Shown: positions 18,602-27,255 of the stretch, in pieces
Numbering within the stretch: the first letter of the stretch is position 1
Layout of the letters: every line of letters begins with the position of its first letter
Source: Psychroflexus salis
GTDB lineage: Bacteria; Bacteroidota; Bacteroidia; Flavobacteriales; Flavobacteriaceae
Direction of reading: 5' to 3'
Assembly: GCF_014640175.1 (NCBI RefSeq)
Contig: NZ_BMGL01000004.1
Location: 1 to 64,000 of the forward strand
DNA: 64,000 nt
Translations under genes and position numbers: made by a program
The notes under the pieces: model-generated
Seen by the model: the letters and a program-made list of their open reading frames with translations, nothing else
Told to the model about the DNA's origin: nothing
Databases searched by the model: none

Positions 18602-18755
18602 CGTTTTAAAGTAATCAAATAAAATTTTTTTAGCTTTATCTTTAATTTTTTTCCTTTTAATTCTAAAACACACCATAAAAAGGTAAAATTTGTATCAATA
18701 GTTAAGTGGTTAGTGTTTGCATCATCTAAGTTTGTGTTTTATTAATCTGAAATAC

Positions 18756-19475
18756 ATGGTTTTAAGAGGCAGTACAAATAATTTTAAATTGTTGGCAAAC
18801 AGCGCTATGTGTTTGTTTGCAGTTGTAACATTTGCATCACAACCTATTGTTTTTGGAATTGAAAATATCCATGTTCAAAAAAATACATTAACAACATTTG
18901 TGATAAACCATGAACAATTTCCTTTAACAGATAATTTGTATATGCCAGAAGTCAAATTAACTAAGGCTTTAAGCAACATAAGTAATACAAAAGGCAGTCC
19001 AGCTTCTATTATTTTTATAACAAAAGGAACTACAGTCTCCGGATTTAAAAATTTAAATACAATTGTTCTTAATTCTTCTTTTATAGAGGAAAAAATCAAA
19101 TCGGTAATAAGTGTTGAACATGAAGAATTTCCGAAAATTTTAGTAAAAAAGAGCCATAGTAGTCAAGAACAGCCGTTAAAGCTCGTAAATGGAATAAAAA
19201 CATATCCTTGTTTACCGCATTTGCCAATACCTTATCCTCTAGAAAATGTAAAAAAAACAGTTCTTTCAAATAGCTTCATAAAATCGAATTATTTACCAAA
19301 GCAAACAAATTCTTCTAAGATTTGCTATTCAAAATTTATTCTTTCCATTGCTCAAGAACTAGAAATTTCTAACTTCAATAAAGCTACAGCTCGTATCAAC
19401 CTTCAAAATGATACGCTTATTCCATTTTTATTTGGATATTCGGGATTAGCCCCACCTAATATACAACTGTCCTAA
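18756..19475 (+). CDS. unrecognised protein with one N-terminal hydrophobic segment
   Basis: ATG 18756 is preferred; the only alternative further upstream is a TTG at 18717. The product has 239 residues. Residues 11-34 (LLANSAMCLFAVVTFASQPIV region) form a signal-like or membrane-anchor segment, preceded by a basic residue. The remainder is polar with many Asn, Ser and Lys, and ends LFGYSGLAPPNIQLS. I recognise no domain or motif. Base composition and codon use look like the neighbours. It could be an exported lineage-specific protein; it may also be the remains of something larger. It is divergent from the XRE regulator. Confidence 0.6.
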   Translation: MVLRGSTNNFKLLANSAMCLFAVVTFASQPIVFGIENIHVQKNTLTTFVINHEQFPLTDNLYMPEVKLTKALSNISNTKGSPASIIFITKGTTVSGFKNLNTIVLNSSFIEEKIKSVISVEHEEFPKILVKKSHSSQEQPLKLVNGIKTYPCLPHLPIPYPLENVKKTVLSNSFIKSNYLPKQTNSSKICYSKFILSIAQELEISNFNKATARINLQNDTLIPFLFGYSGLAPPNIQLS

Positions 19476-19771
19476 TTGATGAAAGCAGTCTTTTACACAG
19501 AATTTAAAATATACTTGTTCATTTTTTTGGTTTTAATGTCTTTTAAGCATTTTCCTAAATTTACATAAACTAGTTTTTTTGTTTTTATCAAGTTTGACAC
19601 AACACCACTAATTATTACTCTTCATATGTTTACTTAATTTAAATGCAAGGCTAACAAAAACACTTACTAAATTTTAATTTTTTTAAAATATAGTAAAAGT
19701 CTAAACCATTATTAATGAATAAATGAACCCATAGCTAACCAAAAGTTACATTTTAAAATATAATAAAAATT

Positions 19772-21655
19772 ATGAATAAAATACTATACACCATAAGCTT
19801 AATCCTACTTAGTTCACTAGCTTTTGCTCAAGTAGGTATTGGAACTATAACCCCAAATTCTGATGCACTACTAGATATTGATGCTACAGACAAGGGAGTG
19901 CTTATTCCAAGAATTGAATTAACATCTTTAACAAGTTCCAGTCCGCTTTCAGAAAATGTAGCTGGTATGATTGTTTACAACACAGCTACAGCTGGTACGA
20001 CTCCTAATAATGTAACCCCAGGCTTCTATTACAACGACGGTACTGTATGGGTGCGCGTTGGGGCGGCCAATCAAGACCGATTTAATATTTACGAAGATGA
20101 TGGAAGCCTTACAGAAAATAGAACTGTTACACAGGGCAGTAATACGCTTGCTTTTACATCTAGTGCAGCAGACGCATTTAGTGTAGATGGTCAAACATTT
20201 AGCGTAAATGCAGCGAATGATAGGGTTGGTATAGGTACAAATAATCCTTTTGAAAAATTACATATAAATGGGGGTAATTTAAGAATTAGCCAAGGTAGCG
20301 AAACTTTAGGTGTTCCCGAGCCATCAGTTTTAATACAATCCAACCTTAATGGAGGTACTGCTGGTGGTAAAATAGAGTTTCAAGAGCCCTTTTCTCAAAT
20401 CGGATATAGAATAAAACAATTTACGCAAGATGCTATCGATGGGCTCTATTTTCAACGATTTTTTACAAGTACAACTACAGACTTGTTAACTTTGAGAAAT
20501 AATGGAAGGGTTGGTATAGGTGAAACTGATCCAGCAGAAAGATTAGAAGTTTCTGGTAATGCTTTATTCAATAATTCAGCAAGCGATTTTGCATTTTCAA
20601 GATATATTTCTAATGATGGAGTTACTAGTCAGATAGGTTCTTCTTCTTCAGCATCTGCTTTTGGTGCAGGGGCTTTTATTGGTACAGTATCAAATGACCC
20701 CTTGAACTTCATTGCAAATAATGCGCCTGTTACAAGATTAACTTCAGATTTTTTTGTTCCAAATGGTTCAAATTTAGTCAGTTTAGGTTCTTCTGTTGAT
20801 CGTTGGAGCAGCATTTTTGGTGGAACTAGCCTAAACATGTTCAATGATTCTGAAGATTTTGTGTTTAGTAGATTTCAATCTCAAGGAGGAGTAATCAGCC
20901 AAATAGGTTCATCATCTTCTACTTCTGCTTTTGGTGCTGGCTCATTTGTTGGTTCATTTACTAATAATCCTATAAATTTTATTGTTGACAATTTTCCTGT
21001 AACAAGATTAAATACAGATAGGTTTGTGCCTAACGGTACTAATTTAATAGACTTGGGTTCTACCACCGATAGATGGAGAAGTGTATTTGTTAGAAATTCT
21101 GTAAGAATTGGAAATACACCAACTTCGGGTAATTTATTTGAAGGGAATTCGAACCTTGGAGGTATAGAACTTGTTGGAGAAGCCGATGGTGGATATATTT
21201 CTGTTCAAAGAGATGGTATAGAACCTGGTTTACATGTTACCAAAAGAACTGGAAGCAGTGGAGATGCTCTATCAGCTTACTTTTTAAATGGATCAGAACG
21301 TGGTAGTGTAAGATTAACAACAGGCGGTGTATCATTCAATACTACATCAGACAAGAGACTAAAAACCAATATAAAGGAAACTGAACTAGGTTTAGAAACA
21401 ATTAATCAAATTGATATTTATGATTATGTGTACAAGTCAGATAAGACGAATACTGTTGTTACAGGTTTTTTAGCTCAGGAATTACATGAAATTTTACCTC
21501 AAGCTGTTTACAAAGGTGGTGACGACCCCAACAATGATCCCTGGCAAGTTGATTATGGATCTATCACTCCAATATTAGTAAAAGCAATACAAGAGCAACA
21601 AGCCCAAATAGAAGCTTTAAAATCTGAAATTCATGCATTGAAGTCAGAAAAATAA
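19772..21655 (+). CDS. exported tail-fiber-like protein with C-terminal S74 chaperone domain
   Basis: The 627-residue protein has a signal peptide (residues 1-19, ending LAFAQ) and the common Bacteroidota opening VGIGTITPNSDALLDIDATDKGVLIPRIELT. Short VGIGT- and GRVGIGETDPAERL-type repeats follow. A 91-residue unit then occurs twice in tandem (residues 266-356 and 357-447). The C-terminus from about residue 525 is a peptidase S74 intramolecular chaperone domain: TSDKRLKTNI, then GFLAQELHEILPQAV, and a final coiled coil IQEQQAQIEALKSEIHALKSEK that should trimerise. In phage endosialidases this domain folds the trimer and cuts itself off. No phage genes surround it, so a secreted trimeric surface fibre is more likely. 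Confidence 0.85.
   Translation: MNKILYTISLILLSSLAFAQVGIGTITPNSDALLDIDATDKGVLIPRIELTSLTSSSPLSENVAGMIVYNTATAGTTPNNVTPGFYYNDGTVWVRVGAANQDRFNIYEDDGSLTENRTVTQGSNTLAFTSSAADAFSVDGQTFSVNAANDRVGIGTNNPFEKLHINGGNLRISQGSETLGVPEPSVLIQSNLNGGTAGGKIEFQEPFSQIGYRIKQFTQDAIDGLYFQRFFTSTTTDLLTLRNNGRVGIGETDPAERLEVSGNALFNNSASDFAFSRYISNDGVTSQIGSSSSASAFGAGAFIGTVSNDPLNFIANNAPVTRLTSDFFVPNGSNLVSLGSSVDRWSSIFGGTSLNMFNDSEDFVFSRFQSQGGVISQIGSSSSTSAFGAGSFVGSFTNNPINFIVDNFPVTRLNTDRFVPNGTNLIDLGSTTDRWRSVFVRNSVRIGNTPTSGNLFEGNSNLGGIELVGEADGGYISVQRDGIEPGLHVTKRTGSSGDALSAYFLNGSERGSVRLTTGGVSFNTTSDKRLKTNIKETELGLETINQIDIYDYVYKSDKTNTVVTGFLAQELHEILPQAVYKGGDDPNNDPWQVDYGSITPILVKAIQEQQAQIEALKSEIHALKSEK
20567..21112 (+). repeat. tandem duplication of a 273-bp coding unit
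   Basis: Two in-frame units of 273 bp (20567-20839 and 20840-21112) encode similar 91-residue segments. Both contain QIGSSSS, SAFGAG, a PVTRL motif, FVPNG, and a DRW motif at matching places. The copies have diverged clearly at DNA level, so the duplication is not recent. Confidence 0.85.
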
Positions 21656-22030
21656 TTTTTAATTATGATATAATTAACTAAGCCTCTTGGTGTTTTGCAA
21701 TCAATCACTATGAGGTTTTTGTTTTTTAAGAGTAAAAAAATAACTAGGCATAAACTTAGATAGTTAAATCTAGTAAATTGTTTTTTATAGATTAGTTGGG
21801 CTTACAATTTAGTTTAAGAAACAAACAGCTTTATGTAGCTTAGAATATTGTTTTTTTTGGTGTAACCATATAAAAGGCTTTTTAGTTCTAATTGTGTTTT
21901 CAAAGACACAAAAAACCTTTAAAATACAAATAATTTCTTTATGATATAAAATATATCTTTTTAGTCGTCAGTTTTAATATTTTACACAATTACTTTACAC
22001 TGTTTTCTTATTAGGAAAAAATGTACTCGT
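21656..22030. other. 375-bp non-coding stretch
   Basis: The stretch holds the terminator at 21683-21727. Beyond it lies AT-rich sequence with several poly-T tracts. I see no RNA gene, no clear promoter for the gene at 22031 and no repeat. Confidence 0.5.
21683..21727 (+). terminator. terminator after the S74-domain gene
   Basis: CCTCTTGGTG (21683-21692) pairs with CACTATGAGG (21706-21715) with one mismatch and one G-U pair. A long T-rich run (21716-21727) follows. Confidence 0.75.
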
Positions 22031-24016
22031 ATGAATAAAATAATCAGTATTGTATTTACAGCTTTTTTTGTAAATATAGGCTTTTCACAGTTTTTTGTAA
22101 ATGATAACACAACGGTTTATTCAGGTGATTTATTTGACTTATACACCAATGAAGATTTTCTAAATGAAGGTGAAGTAACTTTTAATGGGAATGCATCTTT
22201 TTATGTAGATTCGGGTTTAGATAATCGCAATGGAGTTATAAATTACAACGACGTTACCTTACATATTGGTTCTGGCACTTCCCTTTCTTCAAGTAATGAT
22301 GATTTTTATTTTAAAGACCGTGACTCATTATTACAAATTGGAGAACAAGTTCGTTTTGTAGTGTTAAATAAATTAGGAGGAACTACTGATGTATTGGAAG
22401 GACATCTAGGTATAAACGATTGGTTTGAGTCTACTGCCGGAACTCTAACTGCAGGTAGAAGAGTTACATTACTTAACAGAAATAGTACAGATGTTGCTAC
22501 AGCCACAAGATCAACAGGAGGTACAGCTATTTTAGAAACTGAACGTTTTATCCCTGCTCGAAGAGCTTTTAGATTAATTTCTCCAAGTGCAACTACGTCA
22601 AGTAGCATTCGTGCCAATTGGCAAGAAGATGCCAGCGCTTGGAACGATAACCCAAGCCCAGGATTTGGTACACATATTACTGGTATAGGAGAAGAAAATC
22701 CAGTGGCTGGAACCAATGATGGACAAAATGGGTTTGATTGGCAACCATCAGGAAATCCATCCTTATTTGAATACAACAATACTAGTGGCGTTTGGTTTGC
22801 CATACCGAATACCAATTTACAAAATTTAGAAGCAGGTAATCCTTTACGCCTAATGATTCGTGGTTCGCGGGATGTTAATATTCAATTTAATATATCCCCT
22901 CCAAGCAATACTAATATTAGAGAAAGTGGTACTTTAACTCGTGGTACAGTTACATATAACGATCCAAACTTTGGAGATGAAGAAGATGATTTTATTTTTA
23001 TTGGTAACCCATATCATAGTGTAGTCGATTTAGAAACGGTATTCAACAATTCAAGCAACATCAAACCTTTCGTAGCTATTTGGGAACCTGCTTTAGGTGG
23101 CACACCTGTTGTAGGACAAGCGGGAGGTCGTGGTGCATATGTGTTGGTAGATATTCTAAATAACGAAACCAATACAGTAGAATCGGCTATAACTAAGTTT
23201 TTACAACCTAAGCAAGCAGCATTTTTTTATGCTGATGGAAATGGTGCACCAAGCATCGTTTTTAGCGAAAATGATAAATCAACAAACGATAATCTAAATC
23301 AGGTATTTAGTGTTAATTCAGATTTTAATTTGAATTTGCTTTTGTACGATGAAAACTCATTTAATCAGAACAGCACTTCTCGGGATGCTTTTTTAATTCG
23401 TTTTAGAGCAAATGCTAATAATGAAGTTGATGCAAATGATGTTCCAAAACCTAATAATTTAGACGAGAATCTCGCTCGCATACACGAAGGAATTTTATTA
23501 TCAATTGAAGAGCGAAATTTACCCGTAAATGGAGAGAAATTAGGTTTATTTATCAATCAATATAAGAATACTAATTATGTATTTAAATCTATCCTTGAAA
23601 ATATACCAGCTAACACAAATGCATACTTAATCGATCACTATTTGAATGAAACACACGTATTAAACGAAGGCATAACTACTATTAATTTTTCTATAGACCC
23701 AAACATCAATGCTAGTATAGCTTATAATCGTTTTAGTTTAAGTTTTGGTTTAGATAACCTTGGCAATATAAGTTTCGATAAAAATCAAGTTCAAGTTTAT
23801 CCGAATCCTAGCGAAGGTATTATACATATTAAGAGTTCAATAAATATTAAGCAAATAAGTGTTTACAGTTTAGATGGTAAATTATTGCTCCAAGAAAATA
23901 AAAACAGCCTAGCTAACTACACAATGAATTTAGGAATGCTTGAAGCAGGGGTTTACTTAATAAGTATAGAAAATGAAGAGCAACAGACTTTTACTACAAA
24001 ATTAATTATTAAATAA
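22031..24016 (+). CDS. T9SS type A sorting domain-containing surface protein
   Basis: The 661-residue protein has a signal peptide (residues 1-19, ending IGFSQ). The C-terminal 75 residues are a type A sorting domain: VQVYPNPSEGIIHI, then ISVYSLDGKLLL and MLEAGVYLISI, ending KLIIK. It should be exported by the type IX system and fixed to the cell surface or released. The main body is beta-rich, with repeated NFNDDNT-like and glycine-asparagine stretches, and has no catalytic motif I can name; similar proteins are annotated only as T9SS cargo. The next gene begins 14 bp downstream, so the two may be co-transcribed. Confidence 0.92.
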   Translation: MNKIISIVFTAFFVNIGFSQFFVNDNTTVYSGDLFDLYTNEDFLNEGEVTFNGNASFYVDSGLDNRNGVINYNDVTLHIGSGTSLSSSNDDFYFKDRDSLLQIGEQVRFVVLNKLGGTTDVLEGHLGINDWFESTAGTLTAGRRVTLLNRNSTDVATATRSTGGTAILETERFIPARRAFRLISPSATTSSSIRANWQEDASAWNDNPSPGFGTHITGIGEENPVAGTNDGQNGFDWQPSGNPSLFEYNNTSGVWFAIPNTNLQNLEAGNPLRLMIRGSRDVNIQFNISPPSNTNIRESGTLTRGTVTYNDPNFGDEEDDFIFIGNPYHSVVDLETVFNNSSNIKPFVAIWEPALGGTPVVGQAGGRGAYVLVDILNNETNTVESAITKFLQPKQAAFFYADGNGAPSIVFSENDKSTNDNLNQVFSVNSDFNLNLLLYDENSFNQNSTSRDAFLIRFRANANNEVDANDVPKPNNLDENLARIHEGILLSIEERNLPVNGEKLGLFINQYKNTNYVFKSILENIPANTNAYLIDHYLNETHVLNEGITTINFSIDPNINASIAYNRFSLSFGLDNLGNISFDKNQVQVYPNPSEGIIHIKSSINIKQISVYSLDGKLLLQENKNSLANYTMNLGMLEAGVYLISIENEEQQTFTTKLIIK

Positions 24017-24030
24017 TAAACTTGTTTAAT

Positions 24031-24468
24031 ATGATTATAGAAGACAATGTAGTTAAGAAAAAAAAACACTACAAACCTCTGCCGAATAAAAACACCATTA
24101 TTCTACTTAGTAACGATACCTTTTTTATTAATTCTCAAAGAGCACTAATAACAAAGACAACTGGTATGCAGAGCAAAATATTTAAAACGCCTGAAGAAGT
24201 ACATAGTAAATTAAATAAAAAAAACTACACCCATTGCGTAGGCGTAATAATTTATTACCCAGAATTAGAGCTTCATTGTCTTTTAGATATGTTTCAGCAA
24301 TTTAGGATTAACTTAAATGTAAAACTTTTAGATAAGATTAATTTTGTCTTAGTTTTATCGAGAAAAAAAGTATACTATTTAGACCAAGATTATAGTTTTC
24401 AGTCGTTAACTAATTTGCATTTAACTTATGCGCCTATTCATGCTAAGAAACTTAAATTTATTTTTTAA
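24031..24468 (+). CDS. unrecognised small protein, possibly receiver-like
   Basis: ATG 24031 is preferred over a TTG three codons upstream. The 145-residue protein has no signal peptide. A basic N-terminus (VVKKKKHYKPL) leads into alternating strand and helix predictions: NTIILLSND, a helix, SKIF, a helix EEVHSKL, GVIIYYPELE, a helix. The order recalls a response-regulator receiver fold, but the acidic pocket and phospho-acceptor Asp are missing (the position reads IIYYPE). This is only a shape resemblance. It lies 14 bp behind a T9SS cargo gene. Confidence 0.6.
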   Translation: MIIEDNVVKKKKHYKPLPNKNTIILLSNDTFFINSQRALITKTTGMQSKIFKTPEEVHSKLNKKNYTHCVGVIIYYPELELHCLLDMFQQFRINLNVKLLDKINFVLVLSRKKVYYLDQDYSFQSLTNLHLTYAPIHAKKLKFIF

Positions 24469-24714
24469 TTTTCGATAAAAATATTTATTTGAATTGAATG
24501 TAGATGCATAAAAATCTAAACATAACATTATATTCTTAATGCCTAAATTCACTTATTCAAATTGGCAAATTAAATTAAAGCTCTCTCTTTGTTAACAGCT
24601 GATTTTAAGCTAGCTTAAGTATAAAAATTTTCTACACTTTAGTTCGTGTTTTTATTCATTAAATTGATAAATTAATATTAGTAAGTTGTCTTGGTTACAA
24701 CAAGAAGAATTCCT

Positions 24715-25341
24715 TTACACTTTTAATACTTCATCTTCTGCAATTATAAATATTTGTTCTTTGTGTTTTGGATTTACATAATAATGCCCTGTAAATTCTC
24801 CAAAAGCGGGTAAAACCATTTGTTTTGGTTGCAGATAAAAACAAGCTAAGTTTAGTAGCTGTTTCCCATTTCCGCGTAAGCGAAATCCAGGATGTAAATG
24901 TCCACAAAAGTTGAAGGTTTCTAGGTTTTTTTGTGGATGATGTGTAAAACTAAAATCATCTATTTGTAAATTTTTGTAGGTTTTAATTCCTATTTTGTTA
25001 AAATGATGAGTTGAAATAACATCGTGATTCCCTATTACTAAATCAAACTTACATTTTTGTCTTTTTACCCAATCTTCAAAAGCACTCCAAGAAGAATTAT
25101 AAACCGAGTGAAATAAATCTCCTAAAAATAAAATTTGCTTTACATCAAACTCTTGTAATAATATATCTAGTTTTCGATAATTTTCAACATCTGTAAAATC
25201 AGGTATAGCGCTTCCGTTTTTTCGAAAATGAGTTGATTTACCCAAATGTATATCGGCTATGAATAAACAGGATTTTGCAGTCCAATACATTGCACCATAA
25301 GGATGTAAAATAAAAGAATTATTTAAAAGCTTTATTTCCAT
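24715..25341 (-). CDS. pdeM: ligase-associated DNA damage response endonuclease PdeM
   Basis: The 208-residue metallophosphoesterase has the metal-binding blocks in order: FIADIHLGKSTHFRKNG, ILFLGDLFHS, VIGNHD and FCGHLHPGFRLRG. The spacing and HLGKSTHFRKNG sequence match the PdeM family, which in many bacteria is encoded with a ligase, a helicase and an exonuclease in a DNA repair set. None of those partners is nearby here. It follows the outer-membrane protein gene at 25353 by 11 bp on the same strand. Confidence 0.87.
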   Translation of the reverse strand: MEIKLLNNSFILHPYGAMYWTAKSCLFIADIHLGKSTHFRKNGSAIPDFTDVENYRKLDILLQEFDVKQILFLGDLFHSVYNSSWSAFEDWVKRQKCKFDLVIGNHDVISTHHFNKIGIKTYKNLQIDDFSFTHHPQKNLETFNFCGHLHPGFRLRGNGKQLLNLACFYLQPKQMVLPAFGEFTGHYYVNPKHKEQIFIIAEDEVLKV

Positions 25342-25352
25342 TGATTTTCAAT

Positions 25353-26087
25353 TTAAAAATATAGTGGAATTAGCATTTTAATGCTAAAGCGAGTTGCATC
25401 TTCTTTAAAAGAATTTAATATTTTTCCATAATTAGATTTCCATTTATTAGCGTACAGATTAAAGTCGTAGTTCATCATTACTTGTAAAACCAAACGTTCC
25501 GTATTTGGATTTACCCATTTAAACGAAACAGAAGGTCCTAAAAACAATGCCTGATGCTGTAATGATGAATTATTGCTAGCATTATTTAAATTGTCTATGT
25601 TAACTAAAGCATCTTTAAGAAATATATCTAAACCAGCAAACATGCTTTTAGCTTGTAATCCAGCCGAAAAAAAAGCCGATTCAATTTCTGCAAATTTACG
25701 TTCATAACGAAGTTGTAATTGAAATTCATTATAAGCACTTCCAAAATCTAAATTATCAGCTTCATTGTTAGAAAAATTGAAGCCTAATTCTGCTTCAAAT
25801 GTGTCCAAATAATCTTGATTCCGATACGATAAACCGATGCCAACATAAAATAAGTTGGTGGGTAAAACTGCAATTTCTTGATTTATAAGTGAATTATTGA
25901 TATTGAAATTTTCAACAAACTCTCCCCCAAAACTAATAAATATATTTCTCCATTTTTTTTCATCTGGATTTACTAATTTGGTGATTTCTTCAGGAGTTAA
26001 GGCTGCTTGATTTTGAGCAATAGCCTTACAAAAGAATGTTGAAAGCAAAAAACAAAGTGTAAAGTTAACTAGTTTGCTTTTATTCAT
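25353..26087 (-). CDS. hypothetical outer-membrane protein
   Basis: ATG 26087 is chosen because it gives a clean signal peptide (MNKSKLVNFTLCFLLSTFFCKAIAQ, about 25 residues); an ATG at 26111 would add 8 residues before it. The 244-residue product has amphipathic beta-strands such as LFYVGIGLSYRNQDY, EFQLQLRYERKF and FSIKMLIPLYF, with an aromatic C-terminal residue, all in keeping with a beta-barrel. Near the N-terminus LTPEEITKLVNPDEKKWRN is conserved-looking but unassigned. Its start overlaps the end of yebC by 8 bases, so it is probably co-transcribed with it. Confidence 0.75.
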   Translation of the reverse strand: MNKSKLVNFTLCFLLSTFFCKAIAQNQAALTPEEITKLVNPDEKKWRNIFISFGGEFVENFNINNSLINQEIAVLPTNLFYVGIGLSYRNQDYLDTFEAELGFNFSNNEADNLDFGSAYNEFQLQLRYERKFAEIESAFFSAGLQAKSMFAGLDIFLKDALVNIDNLNNASNNSSLQHQALFLGPSVSFKWVNPNTERLVLQVMMNYDFNLYANKWKSNYGKILNSFKEDATRFSIKMLIPLYF

Positions 26088-26838
26088 TCTCATAAGCTTG
26101 CATGAGTTCATCTGTGATTTTTAAGGTATGATATACATTTTGAACATCTTCATTGTCTTCAAATTTTTCAATGATGTGTAATAGCCGTATTCCTTGTTCC
26201 AAGGGAAGCCTTGTCGTATTTAATGGAATGTGTTGGATTTCTGCATTTTTTACTTCCACTTCAAATTCTTCCAATTGAGAAGATAGATTTCCAAAGCTTT
26301 CAAAATCGCAATATATGGTGAGTAGTTCGTCTTCTTTTTCAAAGTCAGTAGCACCAGCTTCTATCAGTTCCAGTTCTAATTTTTCAATTGATTTATTTAA
26401 ATTTCCAACTTCAATAGTGAAAACACCTTTTCTATCGAATAAAAATTCTAGTGAACCATTGGTTCCTAAACTTCCATCATTTTTACTAAAAATAGAACGA
26501 ACTGCAGCAACTGTTCGGTTGGTATTATCTGTTGTGCATTCAACAAAAATTGCAATTCCGTATGGGCCATAACCTTCAAAACTAACTTCTTCATATTGAT
26601 CTGCATCAGCTCCCGAAGCTTTTTTTATGGCACGCTCAATTGTATCTTTTGGCATATTCACACCTTTAGCATTGGTAATAGCATTTCGTAAAGTAGGATT
26701 AGTTTCAGGATCCGCACTGTTCCCTTCCTTAATAGCAACCGTAATTTCTTTTATAGCTCGTGTAAATTGTTTAGCGCGTTTTTTGTCTTGGGCACCTTTT
26801 CGATGTTTAATATTCGCCCATTTACTATGTCCTGCCAT
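26080..26838 (-). CDS. yebC: YebC/PmpR family transcriptional/translational regulator
   Basis: The start at ATG 26838 gives the invariant family N-terminus MAGHSKWANIKHRKGAQDKKRAK; an ATG 19 codons upstream at 26895 is not credible. The 252-residue protein then shows NPTLRNAITNAKGVNMPKDTIERAI and the acidic middle EGYGPYGIAIFVECTTDNTNRT, as in all YebC proteins. Members act as DNA-binding regulators or assist translation of proline-rich stretches on the ribosome. Length is normal. It heads a two- or three-gene minus-strand unit with the outer-membrane protein and perhaps pdeM. Confidence 0.96.
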   Translation of the reverse strand: MAGHSKWANIKHRKGAQDKKRAKQFTRAIKEITVAIKEGNSADPETNPTLRNAITNAKGVNMPKDTIERAIKKASGADADQYEEVSFEGYGPYGIAIFVECTTDNTNRTVAAVRSIFSKNDGSLGTNGSLEFLFDRKGVFTIEVGNLNKSIEKLELELIEAGATDFEKEDELLTIYCDFESFGNLSSQLEEFEVEVKNAEIQHIPLNTTRLPLEQGIRLLHIIEKFEDNEDVQNVYHTLKITDELMQAYENE

Positions 26839-26986
26839 ACAAATAAGTGTTTTCGATTTTATTTCGAAAATACAAAAATTGAATAATAATAGCATCGGAA
26901 ATAAGCTTATAATCCCGCGTTTGATTTCTATGCATATTTAAAAAGAAAAAATAAACTAATGTCTCAAAGAATGACCAGATTGAGAG

Positions 26987-27217
26987 ATGTCAGGGCGCTG
27001 CCCCTTTACGAAGACGGCTCTAAATTACGAAGATTTTCTGGGCACTGCCCTTCAAAAAAAAATAAACGTGTTTATTTTTTTATAAGCATTTATTAAATAA
27101 GAGTTTTAGACATATAATTCCTGTATGATTTTTTACATAAATCATAGGAGCAGCGCCCCAATATCTTCATAGATTGATGTTCACAACAAATTGAAAAATG
27201 GGCGTTAGCCCTGACAT
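26987..27217. repeat. imperfect inverted-repeat element, MITE-like
   Basis: ATGTCAGGGC-gct-GCCC at 26987-27003 recurs inverted at 27200-27217 (ATGTCAGGGC-taac-GCCC on the minus strand). A second motif (GAAGAT, then GGGC, then CTGC) at 27027-27050 recurs inverted at 27147-27170. Both pairs share a centre near 27100. Inside are an A/T hairpin with 12-bp arms (27056-27067 with 27070-27081) and one with 8-bp arms (27124-27131 with 27139-27146). No transposase is encoded. Confidence 0.6.
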
Positions 27218-27255
27218 TTTCAAAGCTTGGACATGGTTTTTTTGCTAAATATTAC

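Noticed and set aside
22306-22815. 169-codon minus-strand frame inside the T9SS type A gene
   Set aside because: It is antisense to a gene with a signal peptide and sorting domain, and shows no domain of its own.
24605-24618. 14-bp palindrome (TTAAGCTAGCTTAA)
   Set aside because: It is short and A/T-rich with no nearby partner, so chance is a sufficient explanation; it lies too far from gene starts to be judged as an operator.
26627-26941. 104-codon plus-strand frame over yebC
   Set aside because: It is antisense to the invariant yebC N-terminus and its promoter region.
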